In this document: one piece after another, positions 35,330 to 46,884 of the stretch
Numbering within the stretch: the stretch's first letter is position 1
Layout of the letters: each line of letters starts with the position of its first letter
Source: Amphiura filiformis
Taxonomy: Eukaryota > Echinodermata > Ophiuroidea > Amphilepidida > Amphiuridae
Length of the DNA stretch: 64,000 nt
Reading direction: 5' to 3'
Assembly (NCBI RefSeq): GCF_039555335.1
Contig: NW_027305501.1
Location: 310,001-374,000 of the forward strand
Position numbers and translations under genes: made by a program
The notes under the pieces: model-generated
What the model was told of the DNA's origin: nothing
Database searches by the model: none
The model's input: only the letters and a program-made list of their open reading frames with translations

Positions 35330-36050
35330 CGGAAAATGTTGCTCTTAAATCTCTATTGTAACATACTCAAAGTCTACCAAAATCAACCTCTGCGAAAGAT
35401 GTGTAAAGTTGACTTTTTCAAAATGGCAGCCAAAATGCCGTACAAAATAGACAGTTGTGATTTCAATATTATATGAGTGTCCATATGGGAATTGGGTGAC
35501 ATTTTGACCTATAAATGCTCTTATGCCCTAACCGTTTCATAAATATTTATTTGTCTGCGTAGTTTTTGTTCAAAATTTCAAAATGGCCGCCAAATACGTT
35601 CATTATGGGTTGTGAATACAGACAGGGCAATTAACTTTTCACCATAGAAGCTGAATCAGTATTAAAATAGTACATGTTAGTTATGAAAATGTTGCTCTTA
35701 AGTCTCTATTTTAACATACTCAAAGTCTACCAAAATCAACCTCTGCGAAAGATGTGTAAAATTGACTTTTTCAAAATGGCAGCCAAAATGTCGTAAAAAA
35801 TAGACAGTTGTGATATCAATATATATGAGTGTCGGGATGAGTGTCCATGTGGGAATTGGGTGACATTTTGACCTTCAAATGCTCTTATTCTCTTACCGTT
35901 TCATAAATATTTATTTGTCTGCGTAGTTTTGTTCAAAATTTCAAAATGGCCGCCAAATACCGTCATTATGAGTTGTGAATACAGACAGGGCAATCAACTT
36001 TTCACCATAGAAGCTGAATCAGTATTAAAATAGTATACATGTAAGTTATG
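35330..36050. repeat. direct duplication, two copies of about 353 bp
   Basis: AAAATGTTGCTCTTAA starts each copy (35,334 and 35,687), and TCAGTATTAAAATAGTA ends each. Identity is very high, with a 14-base extra GTGTCGGGATGA piece in the second. Contains GGCAGCCAAAATG and GGCCGCCAAATAC in each. Confidence 0.85.
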
Positions 36051-36389
36051 ATCCACATATTATGTGTATCGGATACTTTAGAGTAAATATTTGAATGGTA
36101 ATTAGATGGACGGTCCTAATATAACATTCAATACAGCGTTGTCAAACATTTCTCCCACAAAGAGCTACCGGTTCGATTCTAAAGGCCTATAAATCAGGGG
36201 TGATTCGAAAAGGTGATTTATTGTCAGCATGACTGCAATATGACTGTAACTTATTTTTACTGTTCCACTTGAATAATTCTGGGGGCGACGATATACTTCG
36301 CCAGGGTCCGGGTCTCTCCCATAGGCTTGAGGATCGCTGATGTTTGATTATGCGCTCTGATTATCAGGCAGGCGGCATCGGTTCAGGCT

Positions 36390-37690
36390 CGGGTGTGGCT
36401 TCGCCTATTAGGGCTGGTGGCCAGCGTTCGGAGCTGCCACTTGCGTGGAGATACAGCTATACTTCCTCGAGCAGTTGCAAGCGTGGCGGCATCCTCAGAG
36501 CCTCATAATTCCGGTCCCTCGGCAGCTCCAATCCTGCCTCTCCTGGTGGATAAATCAACTCAGTATGACAGCATGACCGTTGCGTTTTACATCAACAGGG
36601 AGGGGGCTTGCTTGTCGGGGTGGGTCAGTCCTCATCTCTCTTGTCTAATTGAGTGGCACCTCACTCAGTAGTATGCATGTATCGGTCCATCTTTCAGAGG
36701 TTAGATCGTCCCATCAGAACCATTAGCTTCCGCCTTACTTCACCCGGGATTAAGGGCGTTAGGCCGGGACACCATGCAGGAGAGTTGGGAGGGCATATTC
36801 GGTATAATGCCTTCCCTCCCATTGCCATGATCCTTCTGGTTCTGCTGAAGGTAGCCAATTCTTGGAACTGATTACTCCTTTTAGCCGCTTTCTCTGGCCC
36901 AAGCAGTGGCTTGTTCTCCCGCCTCCTGTATCTTCTCGTGGGAGAACTAGTCAGTCGTCTATGCCGCGTAGATCTTCTCACAGTTCCGCCACGCCACCGG
37001 CACCAGGTACATATGGAGGTGATTAACAACCTCCACCTGACTGTTTGGCGTACTTCCGCCAGTCCATCCAGACAGCGGGCCATTAATATTCGGTTGCTGC
37101 GCTTGCTGAAAGGCAAGGCAACAGTCAACTAGACAGAATTACGATTCGCGACTTCGCCGATTCTACATGCCTCGTACCGCTTAAGCATTCAATACTGTCA
37201 TTTTAGCGATTCATCATGACTTGGGGGGAGGTGGGGTATATGACGGTCTTATCGAGTCCAGCACTTGCGGACCTCATTAAGAGCATGGTGACAGAAAGAC
37301 CTCCAGTTCGCTCCCTGGTTCCAGAATGGGACTTCATGCTGGTGTTGCAGTATCTACCCAAGGCCTTCGAACCCACGGAGGACCTCTCTCGTTGCAAGAC
37401 TTGACACTCAAGACTGTGTTCTTGATGACAGTAGCCTGCGGTCGACATTGTTCAGTTATGTTCTGTCTATAGACGAGCACCACCTACGCTTCACCACTGG
37501 GGTAGTCTCTATCCTTCCTCGGGCTGGGTTCCTGGACAAGAACCAGACCATGCCCTGTCCTTTACTCGTTAACCGATGTGCCTACCTGATCTGGTTCTCA
37601 TTGCGGGTATATGCCATGAAACCGTCACGCCCAGTCAGGGCTCTGAGAGGGTACATTGCGCGTATCAAAGAGATCGTGGGAGGTAAGTAG
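36390..37690 (+). pseudogene. decayed DIRS-type (tyrosine-recombinase) retroelement
   Basis: Broken plus-strand frames spell RNase H-like DSMTVAFYINREGACLS, then the C-terminal block NAFPPIAMILLVLLKVANSW and FSRLLYLLVGELVSRL. These are followed by recombinase core-binding motifs RPPVRSLVPEWDFMLVLQYL, LSIDEHHLRFTTGVVSIL and FLDKNQT. The order, RNase H then tyrosine recombinase, is that of DIRS-like retrotransposons. Stops and frameshifts occur every 60-90 codons, and the RT core upstream of 36,390 and the catalytic end of the recombinase are not readable. Dead copy. Confidence 0.7.
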
Positions 37691-39490
37691 AGTTGCTCAG
37701 TGTTTACCCCACTCAGAAGTGAGAGGGAAATACGCAAGCACATAATACTTACCTCTCACGAACTGAGAACTGACCCGCGTTTTAGGCGTTCCATCTCGCG
37801 AGATCGTCCTACGGGCACACGTAGAGGGTCACAAGAAACGTGCGTTGGTGGGGCGATATGTCGTTAGGGTTTGGTGATACCGGGCATCCCCGTTCCTCTG
37901 GGGTGTCAAAACCTTTTTCTGTGGTACAGAGGGTTTCTTGTGGTCCCAAACTATCAGTTTGTGTTTACAAGTGCTAATTATTTAATTCCATATTTAGTGA
38001 TGGAATAATGACCGTTCCAGCTATTTTGGCGGCCATTTTGAAAACTTACAAGTGAGAAAAAGTGATTAATCTTATTTCAGACCCTCGAAGCATGGCTTGA
38101 AACATACGAATCGTGTGACTATTACTAATAAGTGACATAGTGAGTCTGTTTTCTATATTTTGTCCACCATTTTAATCATTTTGGAGGCCATTTTGAAAAA
38201 AATCGATTTATCCATATTTCGCAGAGGTTGATTTTGGTAGACTTTTAGTATATTGATAAGGGCACCTAATAGAAATGTTTTCCGCAAAAAAATTCCATGT
38301 TGCAATTTGTTTGACCTTTTCAGCTGATTTTACTGGCCTATCGTCATCTGCAGACCCTATTCGGAACGGTATAGCAATTGAAATGGCAGCCATGACAATT
38401 CTAAGTGTCAGAGGACATGTCTCTAGTTCGATTCCACAACCATTCATACCTATCACCTGTATTATCATACGAATTACCCCGTGGAGGCCTCTTGGTGGAA
38501 AGATTTTTTAATTCGATGGGGTCTATGCTGTCCCTAAATTGAGAATGGACTGTCCCACTCGATTTGTGAAAAGGTCGCGAACACTTTTGGTGGACCCAAG
38601 TAAGTGCTTACATTGAGGCAAAACTGAAAAGAAATGGGGTTTCAAATTGAACTTGAAATTTGAAAAGTATAAATTCTGTTGGGACTAAGATTGTGCTAAC
38701 ACTTTTCTTTAATGACTTTGACCACATTTTTTTATTTTTTTAAATATCTTGGTGATTTGTATGCTGAGAATTCCCGCAGGGTTCGCATATTCATGAGAGT
38801 CGATCGTTCGAACGCCCGTGTCAGGCGGCGGATGACATGATAGAGAGAGACGGCAAAACTGCTCAACCGTATGGCACTTTCCACACAATCGGAACACGGA
38901 AGTAAATTGGGACTGAATTTGGCAGCTGCCGTGACCACTCAAAAAATTGTGATTTTATATGTGCCGAACAAAAAAACAGACAGCTGCCCTCATTCGTAAA
39001 CACTCGAGTCACGGAAGATACGCGGTACTATAACGCATCGTAGGCCACTGGTGGAGGCAGTCTAAAAGCAGATGACGTCATGACGTATACCATGCTCACT
39101 TATATCTACAGAGGTCAGTCACCAGGCTATTGTCAATAGCCTTGGTCAGATGTCCCTCGGCCCATTATGCGTCTCAAAACTATTAAACAGGTCGGAACAA
39201 AATGGCCATGCGTGGCTCTGGATTCAATCTACCATAATGGCGATTTCTGCCATGAAGATATCGGGGCGATGACACCGTGCGGGCGATGACACTGTGCGGG
39301 GCTGTGACAGTCTTTTTTTTATCTGTCGTTTATTTTTAAATATTGCTGGTTACAGCTACCGCGTAACTCTAATTGAATATATCGATCGTAACGCAGAACT
39401 GGCAAAGAGCCTGAGCAGATCAGAAAATATCATTATTTTTGAATTAATTTGCTTTTCAATCAAATCTTCCGTCTACAATTTTCTAGGCAT

Positions 39491-39543
39491 ATGGGCTCGA
39501 ATAGCGACGGAACCTATACGAACCTGCTGAGGAGCATCAGTTG
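39491..39543 (+). CDS. candidate short coding exon (unrecognised)
   Basis: A pyrimidine-rich TTTTCTAG acceptor is followed at once by ATG and 17 codons (MGSNSDGTYTNLLRSIS) and then a GTAAGT donor, phase 2. The exon spans the point where the two halves of the duplicated unit meet. The other copies keep only its left part (43,090-43,112) or right part (32,677-32,696). No family recognised. Confidence 0.25.
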
Positions 39544-39595
39544 GTAAGTTTTCATATACATAATATTTTTACTCGTATTAAACTGGAACCAAAGA

Positions 39596-39721
39596 TTAAT
39601 CCGGCATTATAATTTGTCGCTGATTTAGCATAGTGTCGTATGACGAACTTTTGACAAATCTGTCAAAATCTATGAATGAAACGATACTCCACTCCTGAGT
39701 ATTATAGCACCGTTTTCCGTC
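39596..39721 (-). CDS. candidate terminal exon, copy 2 (unrecognised protein)
   Basis: After a GCTGCAG acceptor the - strand reads DGKRCYNTQEWSIVSFIDFD, then RFVKSSSYDTM and QIIMPD and stop (41 residues). Compared with copy 1 it has ten extra codons in frame (SIVSFIDFDR), which argues that the frame was under selection. It joins in phase 0 to 40,011-40,055. Unknown function. Confidence 0.35.
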   Translation of the reverse strand, partial: DGKRCYNTQEWSIVSFIDFDRFVKSSSYDTMLNQRQIIMPD

Positions 39722-40010
39722 CTGCAGCAAAAACAAAATATATCGAAAATTAGTTGTTTCCCGCAGTAATTATTTCTCGCATTAAAGCCATAATGTGTGA
39801 TTTGCTCCACAGCAACGCCCTTAATTTATTTTCGAATTTATACTTTTGCACACAGTAAAATTTAACATTTATAATATAACCAGAGATCTCCGGTTTTATT
39901 CTGAGTTCACTGATCGAGTACTGGATAAACACAACGCGTGCGTGTGTACATTGAATCATTGAATCAATCAAGTACCGTATAAACTGTATACATATCGCTA
40001 GTTGTCTTAC

Positions 40011-40055
40011 GTCTTCTTTGAACATCACATCAGCTGCGTGTAGCTCTATTATCAT
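40011..40055 (-). CDS. candidate exon upstream of the 39.6-kb terminal exon
   Basis: ATG (40,055) reads MIIELHAADVMFKED and meets a GTAAGA donor in phase 0, matching the phase of the next exon across a 289-bp intron. A second in-frame ATG lies at 40,085. A diverged tandem copy of this exon and donor lies at about 40,130-40,200. Unrecognised. Confidence 0.3.
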
Positions 40056-41040
40056 GATAATAATAGAATGGGCGAGATTATACACGCATTATAAGCGCTA
40101 TCCGTGTTGACGTATAATCTGTGTGTATATCGGTATTCGTCTTACATCTTGTTTGTTCGTCCCAGCTGTGTAAAACTACGGTAATATTCATCACAATAAT
40201 ACGATCATCCAGATATGCAATGGTTTGGGGCTGTGGTGACGTGAGTAGGGGTGGTTTGGGGTTAAAGTGTATAGGTGCGCCTGACTACAGAGCTATGGCT
40301 ACAGAGCGCATAGCTCTGTAGCTATGGCGCCTATGTTCAAGGGTATTAGGTTTGTACGGCATCATTGCAGCGAAGTTTGAAAAGTGGTGAGTTAGACTAG
40401 CCTATAGCGTAAATACAAATTTCATAGTGATATATCTGCGTGGGTCCAAAAGGGAAAAAAATAATACTTAAAACAATGCTGTGACGTCACCAATTCTTAA
40501 AATTGGCCCTCAAAGTCATAATAAGAGTCCAATACAAGAATCAACTGCAGAAATTCATACTTTAATAATCTATCTTCATGTATAACCGGTTATTTGGGAT
40601 AATGACCTCCCGTTATCTTGCTATTTCATGAAAAAATCAGCCAGCGAGTCTCTCTTACCAAGGCCAAAATATTTCAGGGCTCCCGGTTTGGTTTCTTGAT
40701 CGCTAGCGCGTATTGGCCGTTGGCGGCGGGTGTTAGCGTCAAGCTGATACACGCATTGTAGGCGCTGGAATGAATAGTCATTTTCTTCGTTTTGCCTCAT
40801 TTGTTTGGCTCGAAATTAAAAGGGGACAATGTGATCAGTAGATCACTACCAAGAGTGATGAAAAAGGCAAGCAGAAAAAGAAGTGGTAGCCCAGCAAAAG
40901 CATGAAAATACAAAGGCAACTGTTGGGTCCCCCTTTCATGGGTGGACAGAATCAGCACCAAAAATGATCTTTGTTTGCATGCAGTAGTTGCGTGAGTAGC
41001 ACAAAATGTTTAATTAGCGTGTATTTGTATATTTTATTAA

Positions 41041-41104
41041 TTATTTTTATATTAATAAATTTATTTATTTATTTATGTATTTATTTATTTATTTATTTAT
41101 GTAT

Positions 41105-41143
<39 letters not shown>

Positions 41144-41165
41144 TTCCTTTATTTATTTATTTATT
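41041..41165. repeat. TTTA microsatellite
   Basis: About 28 units of ATTT with occasional ATGT and ATTCC interruptions. The copy-1 counterpart (34,770-34,860) is shorter, so length differs between paralogues. Confidence 0.95.
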
Positions 41166-41490
41166 GTGTGGATGGGTCTGAGAGGGTGTGGGGCCTAGGC
41201 ATATTATAAAACTTCACATTTATTTTAAATTTCTTATTTCGTTTTATTTGTTGAATACAAACTATGAGAAGGATATTTGGAAACAAAAGGACTTTTGTGC
41301 AAGAAAATATAATTTAAAACAATGACGTAGGTTACAGAAAACAATTTTGTAAAATCAATGAATCTGAAAATTTCAAACAAATGTTGACATTCTCGGGAAG
41401 AAATGATAGTATTAAACAAAACTCAATTTACATTTTATCGATAAATCCAGTTGGAATAAAAAGAAATCCATAATTTTAATGTCATTGTTA

Positions 41491-42012
41491 TTATCTATTC
41501 ATTTTACCTTGACAGTCGCGGGGGTCCTTTCGAACGTTCCAATGAGTCAAATAGGGCCCAAACTTACGCCAGAGTGAACACGATAATGCGATTGATTTTC
41601 TTACACGTAAAATACGGCCAATTCAGAGAGAAAATCTTGTTTGTCGTATAGGGCCTACTATAGACAGTTACTTTTTGTTGGCCGCTGAGCTATATCTTTT
41701 CAGATACTTCATAACGCGTTTCCATTAAGTTGACAAGCTATTTCCCCTTGCTTTAAAGAGAGCACAAATATGCACACAGTATATGGACAATTGAATGAAT
41801 TGAATTTGTGCTAGGATTTCACTTAATGTAACTATTTTTTTAATTTTATAAATATAATACCTCATACCTAATAAGATAATATTGTAAAGGCCATAGATAT
41901 ACGCACTCATGCATAGGGAGACAAACATGATAAAGTTAATCTGTTCTTTTCATTCTCGATCATTAACCTTTGGAACATTTCGCATGCATATTGTTTGTCT
42001 CAATGCCTTCTC
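41491..42012. other. single-copy spacer between unit copies
   Basis: About 520 bp linking the right half of copy 2 to the left half of copy 3. No ORF of note and no recognised repeat. Confidence 0.4.
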
Positions 42013-43112
42013 GGTATAGCAATTGAAATGGCAGCCATGACAATTCTAAGTGTCAGAGGACATGTCTCTAGTTCGATTCCACAACCATTCATACCTATCA
42101 CCTGTATTATCATACGAATTACCCCGTGGAGGCCTCTTGGTGGAAAGATTTTTTAATTCGATGGGGTCTATGCTGTCCCTAAATTGAGAATGGACTGTCC
42201 CACTCGATTTGTGAAAAGGTCGCGAACACTTTTGGTGGACCCAAGTAAGTGCTTACATTGAGGCAAAACTGAAAAGAAATGGGGTTTCAAATTGAACTTG
42301 AAATTTGAAAAGTATAAATTCTGTTGGGACTAAGATTGTGCTAACACTTTTCTTTAATGACTTTGACCACATTTTTTTATTTTTTTAAATATCTTGGTGA
42401 TTTGTATGCTGAGAGAGTCGATCGTTCGAACGCCCGTGTCAGGCAAAACTGCTCAGTCGTATGGCACTTTCCACACAATCGGAACACGGAAGTAAATCGG
42501 GACTGAATTTTGCAGCTGCCGTGATCACTCAAAAAATTATGATTTTATATGTGCCGAACAAACAAAAAAAGACAGCTGCCCTCATTCGTAAACACTCGAG
42601 TCACGGAAGATACACGGTACTATAACGCAGCGTAGGCCACTGGTGGAGGCAGTCTAAAAGCAGATGACGTCATGACGTATACCATGCTCACTGACATCTA
42701 CAGAGGTCAGTGACCAGGCTATTGTCAATAGCCTTGGTCGGATGTCCCTCGGCCCATTATGCGTCTCAAAACTATTAAACAGGTCGGAACAAAATGACCA
42801 TGCGTGGCTCTGGATTCAATCTACCACAATGGCGATTTCTGCCATGAAGATATCGGGGCGATGACACCGTGCGGGGCGATGACACTGTGCGGGGATGTGA
42901 CAGTCTTTTTTTATCTGTCGTTTATTTTTAAATATTGCTGGTTACAGCTACCGCGTAACTCTAATTGAATATATCGATCGTAACCATGGTTAACGCAGAA
43001 CTGGCAAAGAGCCTGAGCAGATCAGAAAATATCATTATTTTTGAATTAATTTGCTTTTCAATCAAATCTTCCGTCTACAATTTTCTAGGCATATGGGCTC
43101 GAATAGCGACGG
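42013..43112. repeat. tandem unit, copy 3 (left half only)
   Basis: Matches 38,365-39,515 at high identity with small deletions: 27 bases at about 42,416 and 28 bases at about 42,443, both present in copy 2. It ends abruptly at GGAACC where the AGCACATCA element begins. Confidence 0.85.
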
Positions 43113-43790
43113 AACCTGATAGCACATCAAACACATCGAATTGCATTTTGAAAACGAGGAATTTCCTTCTGATATCAAATAGTTTTGATATTTTGAAGTT
43201 CGCGATATAATACAAATTTTATGGCAAATTATTAAAGTTTGATATTTTTTAATATTTTTTTTTTCCTCGAGGTAAATCGTTTAAATCTAATGATATGTAC
43301 TTAAATATGTTAAAGTGTATGTAGCTGAGATGAAAAGCCGTCCATCATATCAAAATCTTATCCTTTCGTATTGAAGATATAATTGTTTTTTTTCCAAAAA
43401 CACCAAAACAAATTTAGGTATTTTTGTGAAAAAACAGCTCTCAGGTCCCACGGTTACGCTATTTATGGATTTTTGTCATTTTTTTTAAATCCCAAAATGT
43501 CACATTTTAACGTCATATGTTATTGTGCATAACACATGGCATATGGTTATTTAATATCTACGAACAAAATCATCACTTATTCAATACATGGGTGAAAATG
43601 AGATTTTTTGGTGGTTTTTGTGCAGTTTTGAACAAAAAATAGTAACTTTTACGTGGGATTTTTTTAATGGCTTATGCGTCATGGAAAGTGTGTCAATTTT
43701 TCAGATGGATGTTTGGATCAACGAAGTCTATGTTCTACCGCATTATCAGTACCCCGGGTTCTAGGTTCGAGCACATCAGCTATAAATTGA
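43113..43790. repeat. dispersed repeat beginning AGCACATCAAACACATCGAA
   Basis: The first 150 bases match 63,863-64,000 (AGCACATCAGACATATCGAA, TTCTGATATCAAATA, TTTATGGCAAAT). The far end is not defined. It sits at the broken end of unit copy 3 and may have caused or filled the breakpoint. Confidence 0.6.
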
Positions 43791-43794
43791 GTGG

Positions 43795-44130
43795 GATCAT
43801 AGCACAGTGTCATTGCCCGATATCTTCATGGCAGAAATCCCCATGATGGTAGGTCGAATCCTCTAGTTCGTCAACAGCCACGCATGGTCATCTACAGAGG
43901 TCAGTGACCAGGCTATTGCCATAGTCTCAAAACTATTAAACAGATTGGAACAAAATGACAGTGAGCCTGGTATGTCATCTGCTTTAGACTACATGTACCT
44001 CCATCAGTGGTCTACACTGCGCTAGTACCGTGTTATGTTGCGTAACCCTAAGTGTTGACGAATGCGGGAGGACAGCAGTCATTTTTTTGTTCTGCACATA
44101 TAAAATCTGAATTTTTGTCAGTTTTTGAGT
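43795..44130. repeat. inverted, diverged copy of the unit's left half
   Basis: CCCGATATCTTCATGGCAGA, CCACGCATGGTCAT, AGGTCAGTGACCAGGCTATT and AACTATTAAACAGATTGGAAC correspond, partly reverse-complemented, to 38,940-39,270. It is clearly older than the copy at 42,013-43,112, so the unit has duplicated more than once. Confidence 0.55.
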
Positions 44131-45630
44131 TCAAAACGCACGATTGATGTTCAATACGCGCACTTAAGATTATCATGTTCTATAAGTGCAATAATTATTG
44201 GGTTTTTTTAAAAGCAAAAATGACGTGAGATATTCATCATTTTCTTCCCCGGTATCCAAAGATCTATCGTCTGAATAACAATATAGCAGATACACCACTC
44301 TACGCTAGTGCAAAACTCGGCTGCCCAATTCCCTAGCCCACCTCAGGTGGTATGCGCCGTCATTCTCTGAATTCAGTAAATTTCCATCGTCAACCGTGTA
44401 ATTGAATGGGATTATTTTGAAATTTTAAAACGCTTGAAATATCACAAACAAATAGGCCCATGTTAATAAATAACATAAATACAAGCTAAACCGTTGTTGT
44501 TCGATAATGAACCCCACAAAACTATCCGAGTATATGGAAAATGCCATACGGCCGAGCGGTTTTGCCAGCTCTCTCCGACCATCATGCCACTCGCCGCCTG
44601 ACCCACCTAAAAAAGACAAGAGCGCGAGCGGTTACTTCAAATTATCTCATTACCACCATGGGGATTAATCGTTCAGGAATTCTATAGAGACGGTAAGACA
44701 TTGTCCCCTCAACATGTAAAAACAAGTTAAAGAAGGAATCGTCGAAAATGCCTTTTTATTGAAATAAATTGGCCAATAAAGGTCAATCCCCATTACCACC
44801 TATTGACAACCTATGTTGTGATGTTTCCTAGGTAACGAAACATGGTTACAACTTTTTGGCCCCTGTGTGGACAAAAAAACTGACCACCCCCATTTTGCTT
44901 ATAACTCAAGAACGGTATGTCGCAGATAGGTCAAACTATACTTTTTCTGAATCCTTGCAATGACAGAAATAAGTTGGTGTGCTTGTTAACCAGATTTGAG
45001 CAACTTTGAAATTTGACCACTGTGTTGACCTTTAACTTTGAATGTGGCCGGAGTGCCGGGAATTATTTTTTGTCAACAACTTGAATGTGTTATAGAACCA
45101 TAAAAGGAAGTTAAAAGTTGGTTTGGTAGATTCCGGGGGGGGTCATCATTAAATTCCCGTATACACCGGACTACAATATGCATGGTCTATTGACTAACAT
45201 GTCTATGAATAATCTTTAGCAACAGTATACAACAAGAACTGTCTTAACGTGGCTGTATACTCTAGACACTGCTTCTTTCTCGAAATTGAGCTTTTTTGAA
45301 ATGTATGTACTTTGTTATATTTTTTTATAAATACTGGGAAAGAAAATCCGGATTTGTAAACTCCAACTGCTCTATTTTATGGATTTTATTTCGCTATTTC
45401 ACTCGTTTCCGCAATTTAAAAGAAAATCTTTGATGTCCATCCGGGTGCACGTGCGGAACAACGCATCGCGTTCCCTATTTCTTTCACTTATGTATACCTG
45501 TTCTTATCAGAACACCGAAAGCTTGTCAGACGCCTTAATCAACACCCCTCCTACTGGATTGTCGGGCTCTAATCTTTGTGACCTTTAATGACATGCTTAA
45601 TAACCATACTTTCTCTACTTTCTCTTTACG
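44131..45630. other. non-coding stretch upstream of the receptor gene
   Basis: Short ORFs (44,425-44,619 on -, 45,379-45,588 on +) carry no recognisable domain. No repeat recognised. Confidence 0.35.
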
Positions 45631-45635
45631 TTTAG

Positions 45636-45699
45636 AAACAGTCAGGCTATGTTCCAAACAGTGACATTTTACAACACGGTCAAGATTCCGGCAACAGTG
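45636..45699 (+). CDS. candidate upstream exon of the LRR receptor gene
   Basis: A strong polypyrimidine tract ending TTTAG precedes 64 open bases (KQSGYVPNSDILQHGQDSGN) and a GTAAGT donor in phase 1. The phase agrees with an acceptor at 46,883-46,884 in front of VPLWDSPHRC in the receptor's N-terminal region, so both may belong to one transcript. The peptide itself is hydrophilic and unrecognised. No signal-peptide exon was found upstream. Confidence 0.4.
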
Positions 45700-45884
45700 G
45701 TAAGTCAGCGCATAAAAGTAGATGCACTAAATTGTTGAACGTACCCTTAGGTATTCTCCATCTTCAGAAGAAATTGATTTGAAACTGTTAAGTGTCTGAA
45801 AGTTTAACGTCTGAAGCCAATTCATCAGCATCGGATATCTACTGTCTAAACCCGAGCTTCTTTCCGGCGTTCGTTCCAACAACT

Positions 45885-46625
45885 TCCGCTAGAGCGGGAA
45901 GAAACATCATCTCAACAACCTTGTGTAATCAGAAACTTAATTAACACCTTTCTCGCTAGAGTGGGAAGAAACAAGATCTTAACAATCCGATGTAATCAGA
46001 AACATTCCACCTTTCTCCGGCAAGAGCGGGAAAAAACAAGATCTTTTCAATCCGATGTAATCAGAAACATTCCACCTTTCTCCCGCTAGAGCGGGAAGAA
46101 ACAAACGTCTCAACAATCCGGTGTAATCAGAAACCTACCGTTTTTCTCCGGCTAGAGCGGGAAGAAACAACGTCTCAGCAATCCGGTGTAATCAGAAACC
46201 TACCGTCTTTTTACCGGCTAGAGCGGGAAGAAACAATGTCTCAGCAATCCGGTGTAATCAGAAACCTACCACCTTTCTCCGGCTAGGGCGGGTAGAAACA
46301 ACATCTCAGCAGTCCGTTGTAATTAGAAACCTACCGTCTTTTTCCGGCTAGAGCGGGAAGAAACAGCATCTCAGCAGTCCGTTGTAATTAGAATCCTACT
46401 GCCTTTCTCCGGCATCGGATATCTATCACACCTCACCTACTGTCTTCCGGCGTTCGTTCCCACCACTTGAAGCCAACATCAAACTTTGTGAACCGAGGAG
46501 AGAATTTCCCCGGCTAGAGCGGAAAGAAACAACATCACAAAATCCGTTGCAATCAGAAACCTAACACCTTTCTCCGGCTAGAGGGGAAAGACACAACATC
46601 TCAGCAATCCGGTGTAATCAGAAAC
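45885..46625. repeat. minisatellite, unit about 65 bp, roughly 10 copies
   Basis: GGCTAGAGCGGGAAGAAACA followed by ATCTCAGCAATCCGGTGTAA and TCAGAAACC repeats at 45,888, 45,955, 46,018, 46,085, 46,150, 46,216, 46,283, 46,347, 46,503 and 46,575. A longer block starting GGCATCGGATATCTA interrupts it at 46,412-46,500 and also occurs just before the array (45,830-45,880), so a higher-order unit was duplicated. It lies in the probable first intron or 5' flank of the receptor gene. Confidence 0.9.
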
Positions 46626-46884
46626 TTCTGTACACTCACTATTGATAAGCCATGATGTAATTGATACCTCTGTTGAAACAGTTGGACTATTTTGCTTCTG
46701 TCCAGGTTTATGTGCCAAAGGTTAGAACATGTAGTAAGCATCAAACACCAAGTTTTAAATTGGCAGCACATTCAAAAATAAATTTAAAATGGCAAATTTG
46801 AGCATATTCCGAATCAACCCTTTTTGTATTCTTGTTCCCTTATCTTCTTGAATCTGGTGTTTCATGTCATTACTGAATTGCAAG

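Larger units (their letters stand above)
35255..38350. mobile_element. 3.1 kb inverted-end element between unit copies
   Basis: The left end (about 35,255-35,400) and right end (38,215-38,350) are inverted copies. Shared words include GCAGAGGTTGATTTTGGTAG, CATGTTGCAATT, and TACTGGCCTA near the outer edge. Inside are a 353-bp direct duplication (35,330-36,050), a decayed DIRS-type element (36,390-37,690) and AAAATGG(C)CGCCA words. It fills the gap between unit copies 1 and 2. Superfamily unknown. Confidence 0.6.
38365..41490. repeat. tandem unit, copy 2 (most complete)
   Basis: The left half (38,365-39,515) matches 42,013-43,112 and the right half (39,527-41,490) matches 32,677-35,190; only here are the halves joined. 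The join lies inside a splice-bounded plus-strand exon candidate (39,491-39,543), which suggests this is the ancestral arrangement. It contains a long TTTA microsatellite (41,041-41,165). Confidence 0.8.

Noticed and set aside
40971-41198. Ile/Tyr/Leu-rich 75-codon ORF
   Set aside because: Translation of the TTTA microsatellite.
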